Assembly: GCA_036417435.1 (NCBI GenBank)
Contig: CM070900.1
Coordinates: 115,917,315 to 115,981,314, forward strand
From: Inia geoffrensis
Taxonomy: Eukaryota; Chordata; Mammalia; Artiodactyla; Iniidae
Direction: 5' to 3'
Length of the DNA stretch: 64,000 nt
Below, one piece after another: positions 13,321-24,729 of the stretch (position 1 is its first letter; every line of letters starts with the position of its first letter). The notes under the pieces were generated by a model. That model saw only the letters and a program-made list of their open reading frames with translations, was not told the DNA's origin and did no database searches. Position numbers and translations under genes: made by a program.

Positions 13321-14037
13321 GCCCTTAAGGAATCCACTGATGCTTGTGCATCCAACGGGAATATTTGCAATAAAAATAAGAAATATGGCCACAAAACAGT
13401 ATTACTCAACTTTCTGAAATATTCACCTAGTGATCCTAGATTACCCCCGAAAAACTTCCCTTCCAAAATGTTGTCTACAAAAACCTCTTCAAATTTCTTC
13501 TGGGTTCTTATAAATTATATGACCCTAATTGAGATATTCTTCTAATTTTTTGGATCAGAAATTGAGAGATACTACTATACAGACATGCTCTATTACTGAA
13601 TAATATTAAACATATGAGAAACTTCACTTAATACGTCATTCAAACATTAGTTTCATATTATAGCTGTTTCTATGCAGTCTGGGCCCTACTCAGGAGAATT
13701 ACCTTTTATTATGCCTATCACACCAATGTCAGTGCAGGTCACCAGGCTCAAGTTAAAATTTGCTTGTCCCTACACGTGTCCATGGAAAATCCAATGTGTT
13801 TCCAGGGAATCTGTGAAACACATTGGATTCCAGGGAATGTTTCCAGGGAATCTGTCCCTAGGGGACTTACATTGTCTGATTCCGAGCCTCTGCAATATCA
13901 GTTTAGATTATGGATCATCTTACTATCCTCCAGTGGTGATATCATTCGTGTTTTGTTATTACATACCCACAAATACCACCTAGCATCTTTGTGGACATCG
14001 CTGCCTTTGCTAAAGCTTTGGAAAGATGTTAAAAGTT
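13321..14037. other. Unassigned sequence containing a hairpin
   Basis: No repeat family was recognised. The segment contains the perfect inverted repeat described at 13788-13829 and direct copies of 'ccagggaatctgt'. Overlapping open frames at 13672-13983 and 13764-14108 have no motifs. Confidence 0.4.
13788..13829. repeat. Perfect 15-bp inverted repeat with direct repeats
   Basis: The left arm 'aatccaatgtgtttc' (13788-13802) is the exact reverse complement of 'gaaacacattggatt' (13815-13829), with a 12-base loop 'cagggaatctgt'. The loop motif recurs downstream at about 13842-13854, preceded by 'gtttc' as in the first copy, so the stretch also holds a direct repeat. It could extrude as a cruciform or fold in RNA. 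No family was recognised. Confidence 0.85.
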
Positions 14038-14039
14038 TC

Positions 14040-14622
14040 TTTCTTTTTTTTTTTTTTTTTTTTAGTAGCTCTTTACTGGAGTGTAATTGTTTCACAATAC
14101 TGTGTTAGTTTCTGTTGCACAACAAAGTGAATCAGCCATATGCATACACATGTCCCCATATCCCCTCCCTCTTGCGCCTCCCTCCCACCCTCCCTATCCC
14201 ACTCCTCTAGGTCATCACAAAGCACGGAGCCGATCTCCCTGTGCTATGCGGCTGCTTCCCACCAGCCAACTATTTTACATCTGGTAGTGTGTATATGTCG
14301 ATGCTACTCTCACTTCATCCCAACTTCAACCTCCCACCCCATGTCATCAAGTCCACTCTCTATGTCTACCTCTCTATTCCTGACCTGCAACTAGGTTCAC
14401 CAGTACCATTTTCTTTTCTTTTTTTTTTAGATTCCACATATATACATTAGCATATGGTATTTGTTTTTCTCTTTCTGACTTACTTCACTCTGTATGTATA
14501 ACAGACCCTAGGTACATCCACCTCACTACAAATAACTCAATTTTGTTTTTTTTTATGGCTAATATTCCACTGTATATATGTGCCACCTTCATTATCCTTT
14601 CATCTGTCGATGGATATAGCCT
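14040..14622 (-). mobile_element. 5'-truncated L1 LINE 3' end, antisense
   Basis: A T-rich run at 14041-14063 is the poly(A) tail of an L1 on the minus strand. It is followed by the conserved 3' UTR blocks 'tttactggagtgtaattg', 'gtgaatcagccatatgcat' and 'ccctccctatcccactcc', then the 'gattccacatatatacat' and 'ggctaatattccactgtat' blocks. The same 3' end occurs at 36136-36302 and, in sense, at 54920-55000. The copy holds only 3' UTR sequence and no coding frame. Confidence 0.85.
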
Positions 14623-15049
14623 TTGTCTTTTAAAAGAAAGAGAAAACCATCCCTAGACAGCTTTCTGAAATCGCAGGTTCAGAAAAGATGCTCCCGTGAT
14701 TGGAAGATGGCTAAAACAACAGAATGTGTGTCTCCAGCCTAAGTGGTAGAAGAAATCAAGGGAGGAGATTATTAGGAATGGTTGTTGACTGGGCACGCCA
14801 ACTAATAATGTTCCCCAAACACAGATATGACTACATCCTCACACGAATCCCAGGAGGTTGAATTGCTATGATTCCCAATTTTACGGAAACTCAGGTAGAC
14901 TCAGGTAGGCTAATTGAAGCTAAAAGCAAGGAGGCAAAGGCATTTTTAAAGCATTCCTGCTTCTTATTTTAAGTTCCATATATTGGTAACAAGCCACATG
15001 TGTGTCCTGACACTGGATAGAAGAAAACCAGCAGTCATTACACAGGCTT
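14623..15049. other. Unassigned sequence
   Basis: Nothing recognisable. A stretch near 14860-14930 has some MIR-like character ('acggaaactcagg', then 'ggctaattgaagc') but is too weak to call. Confidence 0.4.
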
Positions 15050-15350
15050 GTGCTTCTGCTCAGCTATTCTCTAAATATACTCACACATTCTTGCTTATTT
15101 AGCATGTCTATTCCTTCCTCTCTTCTTTTCAAAATTTCATCCTTTGAATTCCCATGTCATTTACAAAATTTTCCTGACCATCCCAATTCTAGTAACTGTT
15201 CTCATCTTTAAAAGTCCATGACTTTTAAGTTGTAATAATTTATTTGATACTTGTTATAAATTGCCTTGAAATTTTGGTTATAGTTTCCATTATGTATGAA
15301 GACATTCCCCTTGTAAACTTCTTAAAAACGGAGAGGATGGCTGCTCGGAG
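15050..15350 (+). repeat. L2 LINE fragment, sense
   Basis: Weak L2-like order: 'tttcctgaccatcccaatt', then 'ataatttatttgatact', then 'ccttgtaaacttcttaaaa'. The last two match the place where L2 reads as a segment ending in 'taagctccttgagggcaggg'. Confidence is moderate because no long block is well conserved. Confidence 0.5.
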
Positions 15351-15635
15351 TTGTAGCTATCCTACTGCTACTTCCTCCTGTCTCTTGTCCACTTTCTAAC
15401 AAGTAAGTGTCATTTAAAATAACAGAAATATAACCTTACTCATGGTAATGTGCAAACAGATTTTCAAACGTAACCTATTTTTCCTAAACCCACTATCAGT
15501 GTTACAAATAAATATTATGAAACAGAAAGGCATTGGCATCTGATATCTGATCTTCTGTAGGAACAACCACCCACTCCTGCCTAGGTAAAGCCTTCTAAAA
15601 CAAGGTTAAGAGGTCAAAGCTCTTTGTCCTTCATG

Positions 15636-15780
15636 TAATATTTATTGAACACTTAAAATGTTCTTACGATGTACTAGATATTGAGATCGTAAGGGTAAAA
15701 GACAGCCCTGTTCTTCAGGAGCTTGTAGTCTAGTGGGAGATGCAGAAAAGTAAACAGGTGATTATATGGCAGTGTGGTAT
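15636..15780 (-). repeat. L2 LINE 3' end, antisense
   Basis: On the + strand the order 'aatatttattgaacactta', 'gatgtactagatattgaga' and 'caggagcttgtagtctagtg' is the reverse of the L2 3' terminus. Short and diverged, yet the block order is complete. Confidence 0.75.
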
Positions 15781-16003
15781 ATGTCCCCAGCTTTCCTGGA
15801 GCCTGTTATTTGTCTCCTTTTCAGCATTATTTCATAGGAGTTTGAAACTCTTCCTTTGTTCCCCACTCTCTATTCTATTTTTCAATCTTGTTTCCTAGAA
15901 TGTACAAGAATGCATTTTATTTATGCTATTTTCTAATAGGCAACTTCTAAATAATGACTTTATTTCATCCCCCATACATGTTTGTTGTAGCATTTTAAAG
16001 CAT

Positions 16004-16451
16004 GTGTAGGCTGCTTCTCAAATAACTATCAATGATCCCCACCTCAGGGTATCCATGCTCTTGTGTAATCCTCCCCTTGTATGTGGACTGGACCTAGTGG
16101 CGTGCTTATAACAAATAGAATATGGCAGAAGTAATGGAATGTCCCTTCTGAGATTGAGTTATAAATGAATGGACTTCCACCTTCTCTCTGGCTTGTCTAG
16201 TGTGTTTTCCCTGGTGACGTAAACTGCTATGTTGGAAGCTGCTTCGTGGAGTGACCCATGTGACAAGAAACTGAGGGCAACTTTCAGCCAACAGTCAGCA
16301 AGAAAGTGAGGCACCCTGTCCAATAGCACAGAAGCAACTGAATCCTGCCAACAAGCAGATTCTTGACCCAGAGAAACCATGAGATAATAAATGTTGTTGT
16401 TTTGAGCCACTATCTTTTGGGATAATTTGTTAAACAGCAATAGATAATACA
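16004..16451 (+). mobile_element. MLT1-like (ERVL-MaLR) solo LTR, sense
   Basis: The LTR follows the MLT1 pattern: TG start, 'caatgatccccacctcagg', 'ggactggacctagtgg', 'aatagaatatggcaga', 'aactgaatcctgccaac', the polyadenylation signal AATAAA at 16386-16391, then 'ttttgagccactatc' and the end 'caatagataataca'. No internal region is present on either side, so it is a solitary LTR left by recombination. No target duplication was resolved. Confidence 0.85.
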
Positions 16452-16619
16452 GCCTGGAACAGACTGGGTTTATCTTGTTGATACATGGACTTTATAACTA
16501 ATCTTCTGCCCTCATTTTTTTCAGAGACCTTCCTAACTTCTAACGTGTCCTTCGCTGTAGTTTTGTTTCCCTTCACTTCAGACTTTCTAAATTGCCAACA
16601 CTTCTTGGCGAGGATTTCT

Positions 16620-16956
16620 TTTTTAATGCGTTTTTTAAATATTAATTTATTTTATTTTTGGCTGCTTTGGGCCTTTGTTGCTCCGCGCGGGCCTTTCTCT
16701 ATTTGCGGCGAGCGGGGGCCACTCCTCGCCACAGTGTGTGTGCCTCTCATTCCAGTGGCTTCTCTTGCTGGGAGCACAGGCTCTAGGTCCGCGGGCTCAG
16801 TAGTTGTGACTCGTGGGCTGTAGAGCACAGGCTCAGTAGTTGTGGCACACGGGCCCAGTTGTTCCGCGGCATGTGGGATCCTCCCGGACCAGGGCTCGAA
16901 CCCGTGTCCCCTGCATTGGCAGGTGGATTCTTAACCACTGAGCCGCTAGGGAAGCC
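16620..16956 (-). mobile_element. CHR-type tRNA-derived SINE, antisense (long form)
   Basis: Read on the minus strand it starts 'gggcttccctagcggctcag' (tRNA-like head), carries the B-box block 'cgggttcgagccctggtc' and ends in an AT-rich tail. Imperfect target duplications flank it: 'cttggcgaggatttct' at 16604-16619 and 'cttggtgaggatttct' at 16957-16972 (one difference), which fixes both ends. The body has an internal duplication of the 'cacaggctcagtagttgt' type block. CHR SINEs are a cetacean, hippo and ruminant lineage family. The long form is inferred to be older than the 205-bp form. Confidence 0.92.
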
Positions 16957-17194
16957 CTTGGTGAGGATTTCTAATTTCTTATAGGAAGCTAGATCTTGAC
17001 TACCACTGTAATAAAATTGAGTAGGTTACAAGTAAGACCATGAAACCTCTCTTATCTGTAGGGTAGAGAGTTTCAGAGTCTTGGAAGATAATTTACTCTT
17101 AGCCCTCAAGGCAAGGCTCTGGGCTGGCCAGCTACCAGTCTCTCTTCGTAGACAACTCCAGGAGTCTGTTCTCCCCACTGCAAATCAGGAAGAC

Positions 17195-17399
17195 TTTTTT
17201 TTTTTTTTTCGGTACGCGGGCCTCTCACTGCTGTGGCCTCTCCCGTTGCAGAGCACAGGCTCCAGACGTGCAGGCTCAGCGGCCATGGCTCACGGGCCCA
17301 GCCGCTCTGCGGCACATAGGATCCTCCCGGACCGGGGCATGAAACCGCATCCCCTGCATCAGCAGGTGGACTCCCAACCGCTGAGCCACCAGGGAAGCC
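17195..17399 (-). mobile_element. CHR-type tRNA-derived SINE, antisense (short form)
   Basis: A 205-bp copy in antisense: T run (reverse of the A tail), then 'ggtacgcgggcctctcac' and ending 'ccaccagggaagcc', the reverse of the tRNA-like start. Target duplications 'caggaagac' at 17186-17194 and 'caggaagat' from 17400 flank it, with one difference. Open frames of about 100 codons on both strands here are SINE sequence and not genes. Confidence 0.93.
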
Positions 17400-17454
17400 C
17401 AGGAAGATCTTTTTGAAATGCAAATATTCCCCTCACAATGCTCCACCCCCACCA

Positions 17455-17455
<1 letters not shown>

Positions 17456-17505
<50 letters not shown>
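17456..17505. repeat. (CA)25 microsatellite
   Basis: An uninterrupted 50-base CA array. Arrays of this length are normally polymorphic in mammals. Confidence 0.97.
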
Positions 17506-17507
<2 letters not shown>

Positions 17508-17539
17508 TAAAATAGTTTGAGACCTTCTCACTGCTTTCA

Positions 17540-18005
17540 GGTAAATGAGAAAAGACCTCTTCAGGACCTACCAGGCCCTGCAAGGTTCAGCGAGCGTACA
17601 CCTCCCCATCGTCGTACTTCATATTCTTCTCATTCTTACTGTCAGGCCACTACAGCTCCTCATCTCTGCTCTCTTTTTGCCATACCGTATTTCCACACCC
17701 TGTTTCCTCTCCTGGGAATAAATACTGTAGGTAAGTAAGGCATGCTCATCTTTCAGATCACAACTCATCACACAGATCTTGCCTCTTCTCTCAAGTTTTC
17801 CATGATCTCGTCTATGTTCACGCATCACCATAAAACTCTTCTTCATAGCCCATATCCCACTCACAATATTCAGCTATTTTGGTGAGAGCTTCTAGTCCTA
17901 GATTATAAGCTCCCTCCCTGTAGGTACCATGTAATATTTTCTCATAGATGTGTAATAATGTCTGGCAATAATAGATGTATGATAAATATTAATGAATAAA
18001 TGAAT
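17540..18005 (+). repeat. L2 LINE 3' region, sense
   Basis: The L2 order is visible: 'ctctttttgccataccgta' region, 'catgctcatctttcagatc', the 'ttttccatgatctcgtct' block, 'gattataagctccctccct' and the end 'gataaatattaatgaataaa'. The block order and terminus support the call; frame is lost. Confidence 0.75.
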
Positions 18006-20455
18006 TAAGTGGGCAGCACTAAGCTCTTATCCTTAGTAAACAATGTTATTATTAGGCTACAACTTCAATAAAGTATTAATTTTATGTTTCATCTAACATG
18101 ACCGTAGTGCAGAGAAAGAGGTTAGAACAAAAGGGAGATAGTAAATTTTAAAAGGTTGCCATATATATGTATTAAATATGTTTTCCTGAACTTAGACACC
18201 ATCTATTAGTCCCAGTTTTACACTGTATGACATTTTATACATGTAAAAGTAAGAATCTAGTATTAATATACAGTATGTTAAATTTCTGAGTTCTTTTAAC
18301 CAAATCAGATGAAGAATTAGATTAATCCATTCAAACATTAGTTACGTGGGTGGTAATTGATTTTTACCTTTCAAAACTAGGTTTATCATGCAGCGTAAAA
18401 TTAAAGAAGCACTGAAATCCCTTGGAACGCAAAGGCCCACTCCCAAGCATCCACCTGACTTCGCTTGGTTGTTGTTTTCCTCCTTAATTGGCTGCATTTT
18501 TCCTTGACACTACTACTTTTCGTTAGAATCAGCCTGATAATTTTCTTGAATATTTGTGCCACTGATTAGCCTCTCCTTAAAACTAATTTTTAAAATAATG
18601 CTCAAAGCTTTGAAATGTTCAGTTCTTCAAATTTTATTTTCCTCATTTTATTTCTTATTTATATCCTGTAAATAAGTATATATGTTTCAAACTGAGACAG
18701 ACCTTGAAACATAACGTGTCTTTATATAGCTGTGATCCACCCACTCAGAAGAAAACAATTCATGAACATGGAGTTTAAAATATATCATAAAATTCACGCT
18801 TCGTACTGTGCCAATTTAACACAAACATGCCACATCCCTTGCATTAATAGCCATAGATGATGACTGACAGAAGAAGTTCATAAGACTGCAACTTAAAATC
18901 CATTTATAGATCAGAAAATAACTTGAGTAATGAAATTTAGATATACAGAAAAACCATATCTGCACTTATATGCAGATGACCAGAATCTCTAATGCCATAT
19001 ATGATTCATTACACATATGAGCCATTAAGCGTTTATGCCCTTTTACTGTTTCCTGTCCTTCAAAGAGGACCAGAATACCCTTTTTAAATATAGTTTTTCT
19101 TCTAGAAGATTATTAAAACAATAGTTGGGTAATATTTGTGGGATGTGAAAATGATTTTGTTTAATTCTGACTGCCTACAAAATGTCTCTTACTGGTCACT
19201 GGCAATTTGTGGGATTATTCAAGCCGAGTTAAAAAACCTGATATTTAGAAAACAATATTAAGATTATATGACTCTAAAACAAAATCACTTTGTAGATTAT
19301 GAAATCTGATAATGCTGCTCACTCATCAGCTCTAAAATAAGATTTTACATATAGAGAAATAGATAATCAGCATTCTTAATAGGTGCTATTATACAGTCTA
19401 TTACATAGCAACAATAATATTATGAGAAACAAAATTATACTTATTTTTTATTCTCAACTTCTCTGATTTCCCAACCTATGTCACCAAATACTATTTTGAA
19501 GAATCCATCAGTTTTCAAGCTTTTCCCAAAGTTGATGCAAGGAACACAATTGTTTTATTTATTTTATCCCTATGTATCTTATATTAGGAAAGTACATTTT
19601 TTAAGGTATAATATCATTAAAATACTAATGCTGGACAAATAGACTAAAGTATCATTTAAAGGTTATCCATAATCTGAGATAGCACTAAATTGTTGAACGG
19701 AAACTTGAAACATTGTGCCTGCTAGAAGAGAATCAGGGCAAAAGATTGACCTCACTCTGCTTGGCAAGTTATGTGTAAGAAAAATATCATGTCTGGTCCC
19801 TCTGTATTCCGTACTGCCCTGCAACAGCAGAGAATATTTTGCAAATTTTTCTTCTCATGTATTATCAACGGGTCTCTTTGGAAAATAAAATAATGCCTAA
19901 TTCTTTTTAAAAAATAAAGGTTATCCATATAAAATAAAATAAAAGTTATTTGTGAAGATTTCCTTCAGGAGATCATCTTTGTTCCAGTGTACACGACTCT
20001 AACTAGAATTTGGAGAGGCCAGGTGACACAGCGGGAAAATATCTGAACTGCAACTCAGGAGATAAGTCACAAATTGGAAAATTCTGAAAGGTTACATAAT
20101 AGATGAACATTTTTTGCAAGGGCGTTTTTGTCAATTCATTCTAAATGGTGCATTATTCAAGCAGAAATATTCCACAAGAACTTAAGATCCTACAAAAATT
20201 AACAAACATCCTTGGTATTATTGTTTGTTCTGTCTTTCCTCTCTCTCTCTTTTTTTTTTTGCTTCTTACTTGATAGGCCCAAACTTTATTATAAGTGGGA
20301 AATAGTTTATGCTTTTATAAACTATATTATGCTTTTATTACTATAAAGTGCTTATTATAGGATAATAAATAGATTGGTTATTTGTTCACAAACCGTTTTT
20401 CCTGTATTTCCTATACAAACTCCTTATCTAAATTTGACTACCTCCCTTCAGGTAG
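18006..20455. other. Unassigned AT-rich sequence; 18290-18560 is a candidate conserved block
   Basis: About 2.4 kb with no recognised repeat. The part 18290-18560 has several homeodomain-like cores ('ggtaattgatttt', 'ccttaattggctgc') and no repeat, and might be conserved non-coding sequence; this is inference. A T run lies at 20250-20260. Confidence 0.35.
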
Positions 20456-20785
20456 CTGTGACTGGATTTGCTCACAATGGATGTAAACCAATGTGGTTTG
20501 CTCACAGTGGGTGTGAGCAAATGGGATGCATTCCACTTTCAGGCCCGGCCCTCTAATGAGAGCCAGCCCATGCTTGTTCATTTTTGCCAGCTCAAGGCAG
20601 ACCAGCCTGGAGAACTTGGGGTCCATATACTGAAGAACACATGGGCAAGACAGAAGCAGCTTGGTTTCCTGAATCATACGTGCAGGAAAACTGCCCATGG
20701 ATTATAAACATTTTTTGAACTTTCCTGAGCAAGAGATAACTTTACCATGTTAAGTCACTGAGATTTTAATCCAGGAGCTGTATTT
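20456..20785 (+). repeat. LTR-like relic, family unresolved
   Basis: The 3' part reads 'catgttaagtcactgagatt', which matches the closing block of MaLR/ERVL LTRs. The 5' part contains a direct repeat of about 32 bp: 'tttgctcacaatggatgt' and 'tttgctcacagtgggtgt'. The middle part could not be assigned, so the family is open and an old LTR is only the most likely reading. Confidence 0.45.
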
Positions 20786-21508
20786 TAGTTTTCAAATCAA
20801 TAATTTAGTTGAAGTATAAATTATAGAAAGGAAAATTAACCCTTTTGTGTATAGTTTTTGAGTTTTGGCAGCTGTATGTAGGCACTACTACACAATCAAG
20901 ATACAGACTGTTCTATCACCTCTCCAAAATCACTCATGTTTTTTGTAGCCAGTATGTCTGATCACTGCAAACCCTGGCAGCCACCGATCTGTTTTATTTG
21001 TCTAATTTTGCCTTATCTGAAATGTAAAATTCATGGTATCATACAGTATGTAGACCTTTGAGTTTTTTTTCCCATAAACATTTTGTATCCATCAGTGACA
21101 TTGCATATATCAAGTGTTCGTCCCTTTTTTTTTTTTTTTTTTTGATGAGCGGTATCACATTGTATGGATGTATCAGTTTGTTTAAGCTTTCACCTGTTGG
21201 AGGGCATTTGGGTTACTTCCAGTTTGGGGCATTTATAAATAAATCCACCTTTAAACATTCACTTACAGATTTTTATGTGAACATACATTTTCACATCTCC
21301 TTAATAAATACCCAAGCATGGAATTACTGGGTGAGTGTATGTACAGCTTTATAAGAAACTGCTGAATTTTTCTGTGACGTATTGGTACAATTTTTTATTC
21401 TTATCAGTCATGTATGAGTTCTAGTTGCTCTGCATCATTGCAAACAGCACTTGCTATTGTCAACTTTTTGTTTTGTTTGACCATTCTTTTAAGTGTGTAG
21501 TAGTATTT
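20786..21508 (-). mobile_element. L1M 3' UTR, antisense (left half, interrupted)
   Basis: On the + strand this reads as the reverse of an old L1M 3' UTR: 'ttgaagtataaattatag', 'gttttggcagctgtatg', 'cacattgtatggatgtatc', 'gcatggaattactgggtg', ending in 'gtgtgtagtagtatttt'. The reading continues at 22157 with 'catttgcatttccctctgac', so an LTR has split one L1M copy. A T run at 21125-21143 lies within it. Confidence 0.85.
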
Positions 21509-22156
21509 TGTATTAGTTTCTGCTGTTGCATGACAGATTACCACAAACCTAGCACCTTAAAGCAACACAAATTTATTATCTCAGAGTTCCTGTAGGTCAG
21601 AAGGCTGAGCACAGTTTGGCTAGGTACTCTACTTAGGATCTCAAAAGACTGAAATCAGGTGTCAGTAGGACTGCAAATTCTTCATCTGAGGCTCTGGGTC
21701 CTCGTACAAGCCCATTTAGGTCATTGGTAGAATACAGTTTTTTGCATTGTGGGACTGAGGTCCCCACTTCCTCCATGGCTGTTGGCCTGAGGTCATACTT
21801 AGCTCCTAGAGATCTCCGGCACAGGCCGCCTCGCAAAATGGCAGTTTAATTCTCCTTTGAAGCCAATAGGAGCATGTCTCTTTGATTTCCTCCGTCTCTG
21901 ACCACTAAACCCTCTTTTAAGAGATTGCTTATTTGCATCAGGCCCACCAAGATAATCTTCCTTTGATTAGCTCAAAATCAACTGATGAGAGATCTTAATT
22001 ATATCTGCAAAATCCCTTCCCCTTTGCCTTATAATGTAACCCAATCATGGGAGTGATAGCCTATCATAGTCACAAGCCCCACCCACACTAATAGAGAGGG
22101 AAATGTATTGTACAAGGGCAGGGTCATTGAAGGACCATTTTAGAATCCTTCTTACA
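21509..22156 (-). mobile_element. MLT1-like (ERVL-MaLR) LTR, antisense, inserted in L1M
   Basis: Antisense MaLR-type LTR of about 648 bp. On the + strand it starts 'tgtattagtttctgctg' (reverse of the CTAATACA end) and ends 'aatccttcttaca' (reverse of the TG start). The internal blocks 'cagattaccacaaacctagc' and 'caggcccaccaagataatc' follow the family order. It interrupts an L1M copy. No matching target duplication was seen. It lacks the internal coding region, and being non-autonomous it encodes nothing. Confidence 0.82.
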
Positions 22157-24130
22157 AGGTAGCTCGTTTTCTTTTCATTTGCATTTCCCTCTGACTAATG
22201 ATATTGAGCATCTTTTAATATACTTATTTGCCAACTTTATATCTTCTTCAGTGAAGTGTCTGTTGAAATATTTTATCCATTATTATTGGTTTGTTTGTTT
22301 TTTTATAATTGAGTTTTAAGAGTTCTTACACATTCTAGATGCAAGTTCTTTATCAGATAAGTGTTTTACACATATATTCTCCCTCCTGTGCCTTGTCTTT
22401 TCATCCTCTAAACATTATTGTTTGAAGCGCAAAATTTTTGATTTTAATAAAGTCTATTTTATCATATTTTTTCTTTTATGCTTCATGCTTATAGTGTTAT
22501 ATTTAAGAAACACTTGCCTAACTCAAGTTCACAAAGATTTTCTCCTACGCTTTATCTAGAATTTTTCTAGTTTTAGGTTTTTTACATTTAGGTCTATGAT
22601 TCTTTTTAGTTAATTTTGTTTAGGGTACAAGGTATACTTGAGGTTAATTATTTTGGTAATGAATATCCAATAGTTTCCAGCATCACTTGTGAAAAGACCA
22701 TCCATTCTCCAGAGCCTTTGCAACTTTGCCAAAAAATCAAATCACCATACAAGTGTTTATCTATTTCTGGACTCTATTCTTCACAGTTGATTTACATTTC
22801 TATTCTTTCTCCAATATAATACTATTTTTATACTGTAGTTTAAAAGTAACTAAAAGTCAGATGATATAGGCTGCCCAACTTCATGCTTCTTTTTCATATT
22901 TAGTGGTCTTTCAACGTTAAGTATAATGTTAGCTGTAAGTTTTATTTTTTTAGATGACCTTGAATAGATTGAAGAAGTTCCTCTCTGTTCCTAGCTTGCT
23001 GAAGATTTTTATTATGAACAGGTATTGTATTTTTGTAAACAGTTCTTCTGCATTGATTGAGATGATCATAAGTTTGTTTCCTCTTCTTTATTGATATGAT
23101 AGAATTGCTTTGATTTATCATGATGTAGTAACATTTTTATATACTGCTGGATTCAAATTTTTACATATTTTTGCATCTATGTTCATGAGGGATATTGGAC
23201 TGTAGGTTTGTTTTCTTGCAAAGGCACTATTTGATTTTGGTTTCAAGCTAATGCCAGCTTCATAAAATATGTTGAGAAACATTCTCTTCTACTTTATGGA
23301 AAATTTTGCATTGAATTGGCATTATTTCCTCCTTAAATGTGTGGTAAAAATTGCCAGTGAAGCCATCTAGTGAACCTATCTAGGGTTTTCTTTGTTGGAA
23401 GGTTTTAACTACAAATTCAATTACTTTCATAGATTTAAGACTATTTAGGTTATCTGTTTTTCTTGAGTGAGCTTAGGTTTTTGGCGTCTTTCAGGGAATT
23501 TATCCATTTCACCAGTATTTATGGGCATAAAATTGTTCTTGGAATTCCCTTATTATTATTCTAATATCTGTGGGGTCTTTAGTGATCTCATTTCTTCCAT
23601 ACCTGATATTGGTAATTATGTCTTCTCTCTTTTTTCTTGCCAAGTCTGACCAGAGATTTGTCCATATTATTATTTTTTTTTAAAGAATCAACTTTTTGGT
23701 TTTAATGATTCTCTCTATTGCATTTTTTGTTTTCAGTATTACTCTTTTATGTCCTTATCCTTATTATTTCCTTCTTTATGTTTACTTTTGTTTTCATTTA
23801 CTCTTCTTTTTCTAGTTCAGTAACATATAAACTTTGATTTCAGACTCTTGTTCTTTTCTAAAGTAAACATTTAATACTATATATTTCCCTCGAAGTACTG
23901 AGTTAGCTACGTTCCAAGAATTTTGATACATGGTGCCTTTATTTCCATTTAATTTAGAATATTTTATAAATTCCCTTAAGACTTCCTCTTTAGCCCATGA
24001 TGAACATAGATGTGTGTTGTTTAATTTCCAAATGTGTGAGTATTTTCCACACCTACTTTTCATATTAATTTCTTGTTAAATTATGGTTGAAGTCAATACT
24101 TCGTAACATACATTCTTCAGAAAATGACTC
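22157..24130 (-). mobile_element. L1M LINE, antisense: 3' UTR and 3' part of ORF2
   Basis: The right half of the split L1M. 22157-22650 is 3' UTR ('gatattgagcatcttttaat', 'cttatcagataagtg'). From about 22900 onward the sequence is the reverse of ORF2: 'gatattggactgtaggttt', 'gccagcttcataaaatatg', 'agagatttgtccatattatt' and 'gtgtgtgttgtttaatttcc' are recognisable L1M blocks. Reading frames on the minus strand are broken by stops and shifts, so it is a dead fragment. Confidence 0.85.
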
Positions 24131-24274
24131 AATCTGCATCATCAATGGCTATGATCTTCTTTTCACGTGTCCTTTCATGGAAAGGTTGTACACTAAATCA
24201 AGCTGGATGTTCTTAAAGTTAAAATCTATTCAGGACTTCTTAATTCTAGGTACTATTCTGGACACTTTCATTTG

Positions 24275-24455
24275 GGAATATTTTTCATCTTTTTAACAAG
24301 CTTAGGAGGAAGTTAATATTACCCATACATCACAGATGGGTTAACTGAGGCACAGAGAAGTTAAATTCTCCAAGTTCACATAGCTTGCAAGTAGTGGATT
24401 CAGGATAGGAACCTAGTTAAAGCTCACATTTGAACCTCTAAACTCTTTAGGATAG
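24275..24455 (-). repeat. MIR SINE, antisense
   Basis: Clear reverse-strand MIR core: 'ttaactgaggcacagagaag', then 'aagttcacatagcttgcaag' and 'acctagttaaagctcac'. It is one of the better preserved MIR copies in the window. Confidence 0.9.
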
Positions 24456-24502
24456 CAAGTTAGGGAGGGCATATGTTTATAAATAAAAGGAAAGGAGGTT
24501 TT

Positions 24503-24713
24503 TGTTTGTTTGTTTGTTTTTGCGGTATGCGGGCCTCTTACTGTTGTTCCCTCTCCCGCTGCGGAGCACAGGCTCCAGACGCGCAGGCTCAGTGACCATG
24601 GCTCACGGGCCCAGCCGCTCTGCGGCATGTGGGATCTTCCCGGACCGGGGCACGAACCCGTGTCCCCTGCATCGGCAGGCGGACTCTCAACCACTGCGCC
24701 ACCAAGGAAGCCC
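24503..24713 (-). mobile_element. CHR-type tRNA-derived SINE, antisense (short form)
   Basis: Full-length short-form copy, 211 bp, with the antisense head '...aaggaagcc' and B-box region 'cacgaacccgtgtcccc'. Its tail on the + strand is (GTTT)n. Target duplication 'ggaaaggaggtttt' at 24489-24502 versus 'ggaaaggagatttt' at 24715-24728 (one difference). The CpG positions retained suggest a young copy. An open frame of 111 codons at 24510-24845 is SINE sequence. Confidence 0.94.
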
Positions 24714-24729
24714 GGGAAAGGAGATTTTA

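Noticed and set aside
16384..16392. Polyadenylation site of a host gene
   Set aside because: The AATAAA lies inside the MLT1-like LTR, where it is the LTR's own signal.
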